Shown: positions 46,626 to 57,690 of the stretch, piece by piece | Layout: each line of letters opens with the position of its first letter | Position numbering within the stretch: the first letter of the stretch is position 1 | Source of the DNA: Paguma larvata | Lineage: Eukaryota; Chordata; Mammalia; Carnivora; Viverridae | Length of the DNA stretch: 64,000 nucleotides | Direction of reading: 5' to 3' | Assembly: GCA_030068075.1 (NCBI GenBank) | Contig: CM057832.1 | Location: forward strand, 74,305,502-74,369,501 | The notes under the pieces: generated by a model | The model's database searches: none | What the model was told of the DNA's origin: nothing | The model's input: only the letters and a program-made list of their open reading frames with translations | Translations under genes and position numbers: made by a program

Positions 46626-48112
46626 AACAGACTTTTAAATACAGAGAATAAACTGGTGGCTGCCAGAGAGGAGGCAGGTAGAAGGATGGATGAAATAAAG
46701 GGAATGAAAAGTAAAAACTAAACAAATAGAAGTGCAATTATGTCTATTAGTCAATTTCAGAAGAGTGACAGCAGGGCATTACAGTGACCTAGATAAAAAC
46801 AAACAAACAAACAAAACAAAAAAAAAAACGGTGGTTAAAGAAGTGGTAGAAGCGCTCAGATTCAAGATGAACTTTGAAAGCAAAGCAGCAAATAGGATTT
46901 GCTGGTGGTCTGGATATTGGATGGAGAAAGAGGTGGGATTCAAGACTAATCTAAGAGTTTTGGCCTGAACAACCGAGAGGAAAGCACTGCCATTGAGAAA
47001 GTACACACTGTGGGAACAGCCATTTTGAGTGCATTACATATGGATGGTCTGTCAGGTACCCTCCTGAAGATGTCGAACAGGCGACCAGATATATAGGCCA
47101 CGGAAATTCAAGTCTAGACTTCCAGGGAACATTCTGTGCTAGAAAAATCAACTCAGGGATTCCTCAACACCAGGATAGCATTTAAAGTCGTGATATCAGA
47201 CTCGGGTGCTACTGTAGTGAGTGTAAATAGAGAAGTATAAATAGACCAGAAGAGTGAACGCTGCAGCAATTCCATGTTTAGAGGTTGAAGAGAAGAGGAG
47301 GGACGGTAAGGAGCCTAAGAGGCAGTACTTACAGCAGGAGAACCAAAAAGGGAGGAATCCCCGCAGCCCCGTGAAACATGTTCGGAAGGAAGTTAGGGCT
47401 GAAAACTTTAATGCTGTTGATAGTGGAGAATGAGGAGGACTAGGAGGTCAGAGTCGAATTTTGCTACATGGGGGCCACTGCACACCTTTACATGAGCTAC
47501 CTAAGTGACAGCAGGGTGGACAAAGACCTGGTGAATACAGACTCAAGAGAGAATTGGAAACACATAAGGAAGATGGTACTTGAAACCCATTCTCTCCTGG
47601 TGTTTTGCTAAAAAGGAGAACAGACAGATGGGCTAAAGGGAAATAGGAGCCAAAGAAAGCTTTTATTTATTTATTTGTTTGTTTGTTTGTTTGTTTACTT
47701 ACTTATTTTAATGTGAGAGGTATTGCATTCATAGGAGAATATACAGAAGAGAGGGAGAAATTAATGATGTGGGAGTTCTGGGGGGAATTTGCTATGTGTG
47801 ATCGGATTCTACTAAACGTTCAAACTTAGAAACAGAAGCAAAGTATTCGGTGACAGAGGCAGGGGGAGGTGGGAGAGGTGTAGGCGGAAGCTCTGTAGCC
47901 ATTCTGTGTTCATCACTTCAATTTTCTCAGTGGCGGAGGGATCAGAACGGTGAGAGGAAGTGTCACAAGTTGGCGGGGCCGGGGGGACGTGCGATGTAAT
48001 TGTCCAGGGGAGTGGGGAAGAATGGACTACAGAAATGTGGTAAGATGACAAGAGAGGTAGAAGCCCTGTTGAGAATGTGAAGTTTAAGTCAGGTCACATG
48101 GTTATGTGTGTG

Positions 48113-48313
48113 TGTTTTTTTTTATTTAATGTTTATTATCTATCTTTGAGAGAGAGAGAGCGCATGAGCAGGGGAGTGGGAGAAGGAGACACAGAATCTG
48201 AAGCAGGCTCCAGGCTCTGAGCTGTCAGCACAGAGCCCAACGTGGGCTCGAACTTATGAACCGTGAGATCACAATCTGAGCCCACGCTCACTGACTGAAC
48301 TACCCAGGCGATC
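48113..48313 (-). repeat. Felid SINE, antisense
   Basis: T-rich tail, 'gagcgcatgagcaggggag'-type tract, 'ggctctgagctgtcagcaca' and a degraded head 'ctgaactacccaggcgatcc'. Approximate flanks GTGGTTTTGTG near 48314 and TGGTTATGTGTG near 48100. Confidence 0.88.
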
Positions 48314-48689
48314 CGTGGTTTTGTGTTTTCTATTGGTCACATATAGTCACCTGAATGCTGGTGGGAATAGGCCGAGAACTGAATGTAAGTAGAGTCAGTG
48401 CTTTGTCTGATGAGTCAAATGGCGAGAGGCAAGGGAACCGAGATATACACTGGAGTGAATTTGTGCTATTGTTGGATTAAGTTTACCAGAGGAAATAAGC
48501 TTTAAGAGAGAGAATGGTGATTGGTAAATAGGACATTTGAGATCAAGGTTTTGGAGAAGGTGCCATTATTGGTGATATGTTCTAGAGTTCAAAAGTAAGT
48601 GGCAGAGGTAGTATGGTGGACAAACTACTTAGAAGAATAGATCCCAAAGGACTGAGAGCATCGGATACTAAAAGTATCATTGACGACCG

Positions 48690-48850
48690 TGCTGTCTAAA
48701 ATGCCAGCCACTAGTCCTCATGGTTGTTTAAAATAATTAAAATTAAAACGAAAACTTTTGTTCCTCTGTTATGCCTGTCACATTTGAAGCACTCAATAGC
48801 ACGCATGTCAAGTAGTTATCATATTAGATAGTGCAGAGATAGAACATTAA
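48690..48850. mobile_element. hAT-Charlie non-autonomous element (MER58-like)
   Basis: 'gtgctgtctaaaatgccagc', 'cactagtcctcatggttgtt', 'catttgaagcactcaatagc' and 'atattagatagtgcag' give both ends of the family whose consensus ends mention GTGGCTAGTGGCTAC. Embedded in the GA-rich ancient repeat. Confidence 0.7.
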
Positions 48851-49400
48851 AGAAAATCTATTGAACTGATGTATGTGGATATTGAGATTGATGTCAGCCA
48901 TGATTATGACAAGACTGATTTTGGAGAGAGCGACAGAGGGTGATAAAAATCTTTAAAGAATGAGTACGGTAAAATCTTAAGAGATTTTATGACAAGTCTG
49001 GGAGAGAAAAAAAGCTACTCTTTAGGAGGGATGATACGGAGCAGTGTCCTCAGGAGAGAATCAGGTCTTAAAGAAGTGAAAGAATCATTGCAGAGAGAGC
49101 TGAGTGAATATACAGGGATTGATAGACACTGGAAGGTTCTGTGGAGTTGAGGCTAAGAGACTGAATCAGCCTAAGGAATTTATAGAACTATTTGGGGATT
49201 AGTAGCAGGTGAAGAGACCTTAAAGTGTTGAGCTTCTTTAAAGTGACTTAGGTAAAGAACAGAACATAATCAGGTTATTTGTGAAGGTCTCTTAGGTCGT
49301 GTTGTTGGGGTTGGGAATACTGGTGAGGAGGAATGAGTGCGTTCTAGGCTACAGACCTCCCGGGGATGGCAGAAGGGAGTCTTACTGGGAGTCATCGGCA

Positions 49401-51022
49401 TATGTGCACGTATATGGTTAAACTCCAGATCTCATACTTTGATCTTAAGACCTAGGTAATACCATGACAATTCTTTTTACACATTATGTCACTTTTTCCA
49501 GAATAATTATCTTTTGTTTTTCCATTCAGTTTTTTTTAAAGCTTTACAACACTACTTAGACACGTTTAAATATTAACAATGCCCAGCCCTTTCATATTAT
49601 GGCTTGCCAATTTTGAGAGCTCTTGGTTTTGCCTCATCTCAATGTACTGTAGTATAACTTAAATATTTTTTTCCAAGATAGGTATGTGGGCAGCCTATTT
49701 TGGGGCATTTCAGTATCTGAGAATGCCTTTCTCTTGGATTTGTAGAAGAATGGCATTTTTTTGTTATGTAATTTTGGAGCCATAGCATTTCCTCTAGAAC
49801 TCCAGGTGTGGTTCCATTATTTTCTGGAATGTGATGTTACTGAGAGGGAGTTCGTGGTAAATGGATTATTATTTCCTTGTTAGAAATGTCTTCTTTTATG
49901 CAGCCTGAATACCGGTAAGATATTTTGTCTCTATCCTGGTCCCTCAAAAATTTTTTTCCAGTCTGAATCTAGAAATAAGTCTCATAATTAGCTTTGCCTG
50001 GAGTGAGCTTGTTGAATACACAGCTCTTCCCTCAGCACAGGCAAGATTTCCTTCTGCTACCGCATACATTCCAGGGTCCCGCTCTTCATTTTCTGTATGT
50101 AAGAGGTTTCACATTTTTTTCTTCCAGTTTTCATTTCTTTACAGAAAAGTATTCGAGTGTTGCTTCTACAACATTAGATCTGGGCTTCACTGAATCAACT
50201 GCGTGTGTTTATTCTGCTTTATGATTTTCTGCTGTTTTAAGGTTTTATACTGTTTAAAGTTGTTATTTACAACATTCAACACATGCGATGAAATATTTAG
50301 TGATTATGTACATTATTGAACATAATAAAATGGACACGTAATTTAACACCCATCTAAAGAGCTGAACAGTACTGATAGGTTTAAAGGCATGCTCACCAGT
50401 GATCCCACCCTCCAGACTTTCGCCAGATGTTATAGCAGGATTTTTAATTGTATGTTTACCATCTCCCTGATATTTTTTAACTGAATGCTTTATCTTAGAA
50501 CGTTTTTATATTTACAGGAAAACTGTGAAAATGGCACAGAGAGAGTTCCCACGTAGCCACTTGCTATTTTACTTAACACGCCGCAATTTGGATCATCTTG
50601 CAATTCTTCTGACTTTAATCCATCTCATTTTTACCTCGTCTTTTTGTTTTATTTTGTTTTGCTTTGCTTTGTTTGCTTGCTTGCTTTTAATAGAGTCGAT
50701 TTCTTGTGACATTTTATAGAGGGTGGGGGACAGTTTACCAAAACTTTCATCTGTGCCGTTCTGCAAATTATTTTTAGAGTATGTTTTTCTTCTGAGCCCT
50801 CTGGTTGATTTTTCTTTTTTAAAAACCCTGGTGATGGTCATGGTAGCCTGTTGTCTCTCCAACCTTGCTCTTGAAAGTTTAGTCTTTGCATTTTAATATT
50901 ATTGGTGATTAGAAAATTGTGGCTTTTTTCCCCCTCTTTTAAACAAATGATCAATTGGAAAAACTACTTAGCACTAGCAGTGTGCTGAAAAAAATAACCA
51001 CGAACTGTGTGCTTTAAAACAG
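49401..51022. other. Non-coding stretch, possibly decayed LINE
   Basis: T-rich and unrecognised to about 50.25 kb. Near 50290-50480, text such as 'gtacattattgaacataata', 'atggacacgtaatttaacac' and 'gtgatcccaccctccagact' resembles the 3' region of an old L1, but I cannot assign it. A (TTTTG)/(TTGC) run lies near 50640-50690. Confidence 0.4.
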
Positions 51023-51032
51023 CAGAAATGAG

Positions 51033-51268
51033 GGGCATCTGGGTGGCTCAGTTGGCAGAGCATCCAAGTCTTGATTTCGGCTCAGGTTATGATCTCATGG
51101 TTTGCGAGTTCGAGCCCCACATTGGTCTCTGTGCTGACAGTGCAGAGCCTGCTTGGGCATCTCCCTCTCCCCCTCCCCCCTCTCTCTCTGCCCCTACTTC
51201 ACACATGCTCTCTCTCTTTGTCTCTCAGAATAAATACATAAACTTAAAAAAAAAAAACAAAAAAAAAA
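51033..51268 (+). repeat. Felid SINE, sense
   Basis: 'gggcatctgggtggctcagt' head, variant body 'ccaagtcttgatttcggctc', C/T-rich tract, a long A-rich tail. Duplication CAGAAATGAG at 51023-51032 and 51269-51278. Confidence 0.93.
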
Positions 51269-51279
51269 CAGAAATGAGT

Positions 51280-51710
51280 TCTCTCACAGCTCTGAAGCCC
51301 AGAAGTCTGAAATAAGTACCACAGGGCTGAAATCGAGGTGCTGGCAGGAGCGTGCTCCCAGCTGCGCTCCCTCTGGAGGCCCTGGAAGAGAATCAGTTCC
51401 TTGCCTCTTCCAGCTTCCGGTGACTGACAGCGCACATCCTTCACCCCGCGGTTGCATCTCTGCCAATATCTGCTTCTGTGTCTGAACCTCTTTTTCCTCT
51501 GTGTGTGTGTGTGGTCTCCCTCTGCCTCCCTCTGATAAAAATATCTGTGATTGCATTTAGAACCTTCAGGATAATCTCTCCATCTCAAGACTCTTAACTT
51601 AATCACATCTGTAAAGATCCTTCTTTTTATATAGGTAAAATTTTCAGGTTCCAGGAATTAGGACTTGGTATTGTTGAGTGGCCATTATTCTACCCACCAC
51701 AGGCACCACC
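51280..51710 (+). repeat. Ancient interspersed repeat, family not named (copy 2)
   Basis: Same word order as 24490-24990: 'ctctgaagcccagaagtctg', 'gctgaaatcgaggtgctggc', 'ggaagagaatcagttccttg', 'ggttccaggaattaggactt' and 'cattattctacccaccacag'. The older DNA into which the SINE at 51033 was inserted is its opening part. A short (GT)n lies at 51500-51512. Confidence 0.6.
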
Positions 51711-51714
51711 TACT

Positions 51715-52150
51715 ACGATCTAGCAATTCTACATGCACACACACACATTTTTTTTTCTACCGAAAGGCACGTGAAGAAATGTTCATAGCAGCATGGCTTG
51801 CAGTAGTCCCGAACTGGAACAATCCGAATATCCATCAGGAGTAGAGCAGATGGATAAGCCCAGAGAGCGTCCTACAATAGCATACTTTATATCAATGAGG
51901 GTGAAAGTGCTAAAACCACACACAACAACATGGATGGATCTCACACATATAACGTGACTGAGAGAAAGCAGATAGAAGAGAGTAAGCCCTAGAAGAGTTC
52001 ACATGTGTAATGCTAAAAACAAGCAAACTTAGAAGTCAGGATCATGGTGACCTTGGAGGGGCAGGGATTAGAAGAAGGGGGAAGAGGGCTTCCAGGGTGT
52101 GGGAAAGATCCCTTATCTGGGTGCTGGTTACTTAGGTAACCAGCTTCTTT
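51715..52150 (+). mobile_element. Old LINE-1 3' end, sense
   Basis: 'atgttcatagcagcatggct', 'gaactggaacaatccgaata', 'tccatcaggagtagagcaga', 'caacaacatggatggatctc' and 'gaccttggaggggcagggat' give a typical old L1 ORF2 end and start of the 3' UTR. Frames are broken. Confidence 0.82.
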
Positions 52151-52514
52151 TGTTAGAATTTATGGAGTCACCCACTTATGATCTGTGAAGATTACCAAAA
52201 GAAGATAATTGACAAAGGAAGCTAATTGTTCTCTCATGGCCATGCGGTGAGAACCTCTGGGGCCAACGGTTCCATGGCTGCAGCCAGAAGAGGAAGGGTC
52301 TCAACTTGAGGTCGAAGTCAGGGTTTCAGAGGTTTGAGATTACCATGGGCTAAGAAGAGGCAGATGAGGTGGCTATTTAGAGGGGTGTCAGCTCCCAGTA
52401 AATTTTTTATGGAAACTGTGTAAATAAATAAATCAGTTGATAAATGGACACATGAATCAATAAAGTAGAGGTTTGGCCTGAATATGGGGAATTGGGCCAG
52501 TTAAACCAAGTATC

Positions 52515-52800
52515 AAGAACTACACTATCCAATATGGCAGCCATTAGTCACATATGGCTCTCAACCACTTGAAATGTGGCCAGTCCAAATAGAGAGGTTC
52601 TATATAAAGACATAGTACCAAAAAAAAAGAAAGAATAATTGCTTTTTATGCTGATCACATGTTAAAAGAAACGAGATATTTAGGGTTATATAAAATCTAT
52701 TAAAATATCTTTTTTTTTTTTTACTTAAGATATAGCTACTAGAAAATTCAAACTTACAGTATATGACGCATCTGTGACTTGCATTCATTTCTCTTGGACA
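52515..52800. mobile_element. hAT-Charlie non-autonomous element (MER58-like), near full length
   Basis: Both ends are visible: 'actatccaatatggcagcca' with 'cacatatggctctcaaccac' and 'ttgaaatgtggccagtccaa' on the left, then an AT-rich middle, 'gctactagaaaattcaaact' and 'cattcatttctcttggacag' on the right. This is the clearest of the three copies in the window. Confidence 0.75.
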
Positions 52801-53199
52801 GTAGTGATATCTAGACCAAAAAACCTAATAAACAGTTAATAAGTATGTGAGTAATGGCTACTGACTTTTTTTGCACATGCAAGACATGGACAGGTCTAAC
52901 CAGGTTTAACCCTGTGATGGGAAGGCTGAAGTGAATGATGTTGGTAGTGAGCTAATATTTTAAGTGAACCATTATTATAACTCAAATATTATTTCTGAGT
53001 GTTCGAGTGTTTGGAAAACCTAATTATTCTAAACAACAGGCTCAAAATTAAATCATCACTGCCCATTTGGTTGTTACATAATCTCTTAACAGACTCAGTA
53101 GATAGTACATTGTAAGCAGCTTTTTAGGAGCGGGTAGCATGACAAGGGGGACAGAGGGCAGTCACGGGCATCAGACATTACTGAATTCCAGTGCACGGT

Positions 53200-53395
53200 C
53201 TATTACTATAAGCTAGGATGCCTCCAGTAATCCAATGAATAGTTTCTCTGGGCCAGTTTTCACAGCTGTATAATGGGCTCATTAATATATACCCAATAAG
53301 GCAGATATTAGATTTGAAACAACATATAAAGCATATACTATATAAATGACACTATGACTGTGGTAGTTGCTACTATTCTTGAGTTTAAAGTAGGA
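53200..53395 (+). repeat. MIR SINE, sense, diverged
   Basis: 'gccagttttcacagctgtat', 'aatgggctcattaatatata' and 'taaagcatatactatataaa' follow MIR from core to tail. The head is weak. Confidence 0.55.
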
Positions 53396-53509
53396 AGAAA
53401 ACACAATAAATTTTTATAGGCCCTGATAAGAAAAGCTCTAAAGAGTTTCCTTTATAGATTCTCAGGATACTTTAGACCAATATTGGGCCATTCCAAACCT
53501 TGTTTCCTC

Positions 53510-53960
53510 TAGCAAATAATGAGGATAAGCTCACGCACAGAAAGCCAGGCCACAGCATGTCTTCTCCTTCTCGTTGTGTGCATTCAGCTTCAAGGAATTA
53601 ATGCCTGGATCACAAAGAATTATTCTGCATTCAAAACACTCGGCAACATCAATCCACTCCTTCCAGTCCCAGATGCTGGCGGGCCACCCCATCAATCATC
53701 CTCACGGATGCCCATCAGCATGTCACCGCCATGTCAGAGATCTGTTTTGGCAGGCTCGCTGCGGGGTACACGTAACCAGCAGAGACGCAGCACTTAACTG
53801 TGATTGATGCCAGTCTTTTGACAATTTCTCCTGCCAGATCCCTCCATCATTCTGTGGCAATGTTTTCCTGAGTGCTAAATAATTTCTCTGAATTATCACA
53901 ACCGCTTTATAGACTGACTTGCAGAGATGTCTTTTTGTCACAGCTGCACTGGGAAGGATT
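53510..53960. promoter_or_regulatory. Candidate conserved non-coding block
   Basis: Repeat-free, moderately GC-rich stretch with more surviving CpG dinucleotides than its surroundings (for example 'caggctcgctgcggggtac', 'cacgtaaccagcagagacg'). Beside these are homeodomain-like words (TGATTGAT, CTAAATAATTT, GAATTATC). A 92-codon plus-strand frame begins at 53519 with a short hydrophobic stretch (ACLLLLVVCIQL), but the rest is low in recognisable structure and overlaps an antisense frame. I therefore do not call a gene. Confidence 0.3.
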
Positions 53961-54271
53961 TTTATCTTGTATGTCCTTTTTGTTTTTGTTTTTTTTTTTT
54001 AACCTCTGATGATTCTTTCCATGTTTTGATCACTTTATTCATTCATCACAGCAAGAAAAGAAGGGTTATTTTTTTTTGAAGTAAATAAAAGGGATACCGT
54101 TGTCAGTGTGTATGGGCAGATGTCTGAAATCCATTTCCAATTCTTCATTTGACTGGCAGCATGACCTTGAAAATAGAATTCTTAGTATGCCTCTTTTTAT
54201 TATAACAATGCCTTTGCTGTTGCTAGGTGTCTCCTCCAAGATATTTATGATTTTTAAGAATCTGAGATTGT

Positions 54272-54488
54272 GGGGGCACCTGGGTGGCTCAGTCGGTTAA
54301 GCATCCGACTTTGGCTCAGGTCATGATCACACACAGTCTGTGAGTTCGAGCCCCACATCGGGCTCTGTGCTGACAGCTCAGAGCATGGAGCCTGCTTTGG
54401 ATTCTGTGTCTCCCTCTCTCTGCCCCACACCCATTCATGCTCTGTCTCTCTCGCTTTCAAAAAAATAAACATAAAAAATTAAAAAAAA
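54272..54488 (+). repeat. Felid SINE, sense, young-looking
   Basis: 'gggggcacctgggtggctca' head, 'ccgactttggctcaggtcat', 'cgagccccacatcgggctct' and a long A tail. The perfect 16-bp duplication AAGAATCTGAGATTGT lies at 54256-54271 and 54489-54504. The intact duplication and retained CpGs point to a recent insertion. Confidence 0.96.
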
Positions 54489-54504
54489 AAGAATCTGAGA
54501 TTGT

Positions 54505-55180
54505 AGACAAATCAAATAAATGTCTTCCTTCTCCGTTATAATCTGGCATTTGATTTGGCCACGGAAGCCTTCCGAATCTGCACTTGTGTGAGAAGACTTC
54601 ATCCCTCCCTCTTCCTTTCTTCCACCCTTCACCACCAAGCCCGAGGGCTACCCCAGTGGAGAGCTGTCATGGAATCAACTATTAGAAGAAGACACATTCA
54701 AATGGCCCCAGAACCTCCTCTGTCACAAGAAGACATCTGTGACCGAAAGCTAGAGGTATGCCCGATAAAACACTTATTTGATCCCCTTCATTGAAAATAT
54801 GAACATTTCACTTGATGAGATTCAAAGAGTCATTGAAAAAGAAGGATACTCATGTTCGAATTGATAGGATATGTCCCAAAGACTAATCAAAGGCAGACAG
54901 AGGTTAACTTCAGCTTCCTCTTGAGATCCATCATTCTTCCTTTCTAATATACAGTCTTCCTTGAAATGGAAAATATTCTAAAGGTTATTTCATCTAAATG
55001 CCAAGTTAGTGACATTGTTCCCTCTTGGTTTACCCTCCTGTGAATCCCAATGAATAAACTAATAAAATACTAATAAAAATTCTTGGGGAAACGTGGACTT
55101 GCCCATTTGGTGGAAATTACCAAAGAGAGTAAGATATAATTGTATTCTTTGCTTCTGATAGATTTATCCTGCTTCTTTTG
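54505..55180. other. Non-coding stretch, nothing recognised
   Basis: I recognise no repeat or gene. A 79-codon frame (54555-54794) has no family resemblance. Confidence 0.5.
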
Positions 55181-55184
55181 ATTC

Positions 55185-56350
55185 TGATAATCCTTTTGTT
55201 GAAAACTGGACATTTTAGGTAATAGGTTGTAGTGACTTTTGATACTAATCCCTTCCCCCTACCTCCCCCACCACCAAGGGCTTGTTTTTTCTCATTAGCT
55301 TGTTTATTATTTTAGTGATTTTGCTAGATTATTTCAGGAAGTCTGTTTCCCCCACAGTGTGAAGCCTCTGATGCTGCTCCTAGAGAGTATACCCTTGGGT
55401 CTGTGTACAGTCAACCTGAGATAATAGTGATTTTAGGGCTTTCATTTTAGGGACTTTTTTCTTTTTACTTTCTCTTTTCTTGATCTCACCGCTAAACTGT
55501 CTGTCAGGATTGGTATCACACCCAGCTATTAATCTTCACTAATTGCCAGCTGACTATCCTTGCCTTTGAGACTGCCCCTGGCATAAACTCCTCCATAGTC
55601 TTATCCCACTAAATTCAGGGTCCGTTTCAGGGGCAGATTTTAAGGCTACTCTTTGAGGTGTGTTCCAATTCCAGGAGGGCTTTTCTTAGCTACAGTTCTC
55701 CTTGGTTCTCTCTGGTAAACCAGCAGTCTTCTGATTTAACTGTGTTAAACCACAGTGTTGTTGTCACAGAGTTATCAGCCTCCTCTCAGTCCCATGCCAC
55801 CAAAATCTCCATTGTTTTAGAGAGTGCCCTTAGGTTTGAACTTTCCCACACTCTCAAAAAAAGTCAGTTCCTTCAAGGAGAGCTTCGGATCCCTCTGTTC
55901 TCAGGGTTGTCTCTTTCCTTACCCAAAACTCAAAACCCCTGTTTCAGAGCTGGGAGCAGGAATGACACTCCCACTTGCCAAACAGGGTGCTGGGTGCTTA
56001 TGGGAGCCTCTGATATTCCAGCTTGTTTCTTATGGCATAGGACTTCTGTCTCATGGATGAAATGGCCTACGATGGCTGCGGCAGAGCCTCTGCCTTGTGA
56101 GTGGGGACTGGGTGGAGGAAGCGTGCCCTGACCTCTTGGCCACTCTTTCCAGGAATTCAGTCCATGCAACTGGATCTGGAGGAAATGAGTAATTCTGGTG
56201 GCCCGTACCTCCTGGAAAGATATTGTATCCCTTGATTGATGAGGGGGAAAGGGAGCCTGGTCCTCTTGGCCATACTTGCTCAGAATAAAATGTCCATTAG
56301 GCTGAGCTGGGAGTAAGGAAGGAGGGAGTGAGTCATGGCTCAAGTGCTAT
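55185..56350 (-). mobile_element. Old L1/HAL1-type early region, antisense
   Basis: The start 'gttgaaaactggacatttta' parallels 18451-18480. Further wording ('gcgaagcctctgatgctgc'-like, 'ggactgggtggaggaagcg') runs on without a recognised end. A 157-codon plus-strand frame (55658-56131) lies here; it is antisense to the old LINE, so it is treated as chance. Confidence 0.45.
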
Positions 56351-56454
56351 AAACTCTTGCTGTTTTAACTGAGATTTAGTTAATTTTCTTGAATAAATGT
56401 TCATTCATTTAGTCCATGCCCTTAGGATACTTTCCAGCAACTTCAAGGGTTGTT

Positions 56455-56491
56455 CTGTTGTTGTTGTTGTTGTTAATATATATATATATTT
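56455..56491. repeat. (TTG)n followed by (TA)n
   Basis: Six or more TTG units run directly into a TATATATA stretch, both short. Confidence 0.9.
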
Positions 56492-57305
56492 TTTATCAGT
56501 TATGGTTCCCTGCTGGGGAACAGCTCCATGCAGCTCCTCATGCTACCATTCTAGCCATGGAACATCCTACTTGTCCTATTTTATTTTATATTTAAAAATG
56601 AGTGGGGAGCTATTCATAGCTTACAGACCATACAAAAATGTAATAGGCTGGATTTGGCTGGGGTATTATCATTTCCCTGCTCTATAGTAGTGATGCTGTT
56701 TCCCATATCATTTATGGCACCTGCCTCAAAGTTTTATACTCATGCATTACATTTGCAATTTAAAATATATTTTTTTCTGCTGTGCTATTAGTGAAAGATT
56801 TTATTCACCTGGGTATATCCAACTCGGTGATTCCTAAGGTTACATAATTCTGGCCTCACTGGCTGTACCTTTACCATTCCTGGTACTTTTTCTTTGATAT
56901 ATGGCTAGGGAGAAGGGTGAAGGTAAAACAAAAAGTAAGTCCCTACCTGCCTGTTCTGGGAAGACTGATGTTCCTTTTCTGATGATCATCATTGTTGATC
57001 TAGCTCGTTGTCTATGTAAACTCTGCAGGAACTCATAACTTCTTTAACAAGTCTTGGTCATTAAGGACTGATTCTCAAATAGTTATCTTAGGGATTGGGG
57101 GGTCCCCTGAGAACTTTGACATCTAGCTGGTGGACTTATACCATTGTCCTCTGATGCCTGCACCTCCCCTTTCTATGCTACGAAGATTCTGAGTAGTCCA
57201 GAGCCTCCAGGCTCATCCATCTTCTGTGGCCCCAATTTTGGAAAGCATGAAGGAAGAAAGATTCATTTTTTATATACTGTTTGAGAATATAACTTTGAAA
57301 GGAGT
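56492..57305. other. Non-coding stretch, nothing recognised
   Basis: No named repeat and no frame longer than 100 codons. Confidence 0.5.
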
Positions 57306-57309
57306 TGTT

Positions 57310-57690
57310 CTATGGACTGACTTGTGTTTCCCTAAAATTTATACATTGAAGCCCTAACTCCCAATGTGACTATATTTGGAGACAGAACATTTAAATATGT
57401 AATTAAGGTTAAATAATCATAAGAGTGGGGCTTTAATCCGACATGACTGGTGTAAGAAGAGGGAGAGACAGCAGAATTTGTGTGCACAGAGGGAAAGACC
57501 ATGTGAGGACACAGCAAGAAGGTGGCTATATACAAGCCAAGGAGAGAGGCCTCAGGAGAGATCAACCCTGCCGACACCTTGATCTGGAGCTTCCAGACTC
57601 TAGAAATGTGCCAAAATCAATTTCTGCTGTTTAAGCCACTGATTCTGTAGTGTTTTGTTACGGCAGCCCAAGCACACGAAAACAGATGAT
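57310..57690 (+). repeat. MaLR solo LTR (MLT1/MST type)
   Basis: 'atggactgacttgtgtttcc', 'ttgaagccctaactcccaat', 'gtgactatatttggagacag', 'ggaaagaccatgtgaggaca', 'cagcaagaaggtggctatat', 'gacaccttgatctggagctt' and 'ctgttacggcagcccaagca'-type ending give a near-complete mammalian LTR of the ERVL-MaLR group, in sense. No internal retroviral genes are adjacent, so it is a solo LTR and cannot make protein. Confidence 0.8.

Larger units (their letters stand above)
45120..49400 (+). repeat. Long ancient interspersed repeat, family not named (copy B), with nested insertions
   Basis: GA-rich, non-coding text runs in the same order as copy A at 10090: 'aaggctctgtgataaagcaa' and 'aggaccagaaggaagaaag', 'ggccattctagtgacctt', 'ggatttgctggtggtctgga', 'gagttttggcctgaacaacc', 'cattgagaaagtacacactg', and 'gaaagctttta' further on. 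It is interrupted by three SINEs and an L1 tail at 45674-46625 and a SINE at 48113-48313. If continuous it would exceed 3 kb after removing insertions. No frame of note. Confidence 0.5.

Noticed and set aside
53519..53797. Small secreted protein with a leader-like start
   Set aside because: The hydrophobic stretch is short, the remainder is featureless, an antisense frame overlaps, and no splice or promoter signals are evident. Kept only as a candidate conserved block.
55658..56131. 157-codon plus-strand frame
   Set aside because: It overlaps a minus-strand frame of 137 codons, has no family resemblance, and lies antisense to an old LINE region.
57310..57690. Endogenous retrovirus with genes
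   Set aside because: Only a solo MaLR LTR is visible; no gag, pol or env-like frame flanks it.
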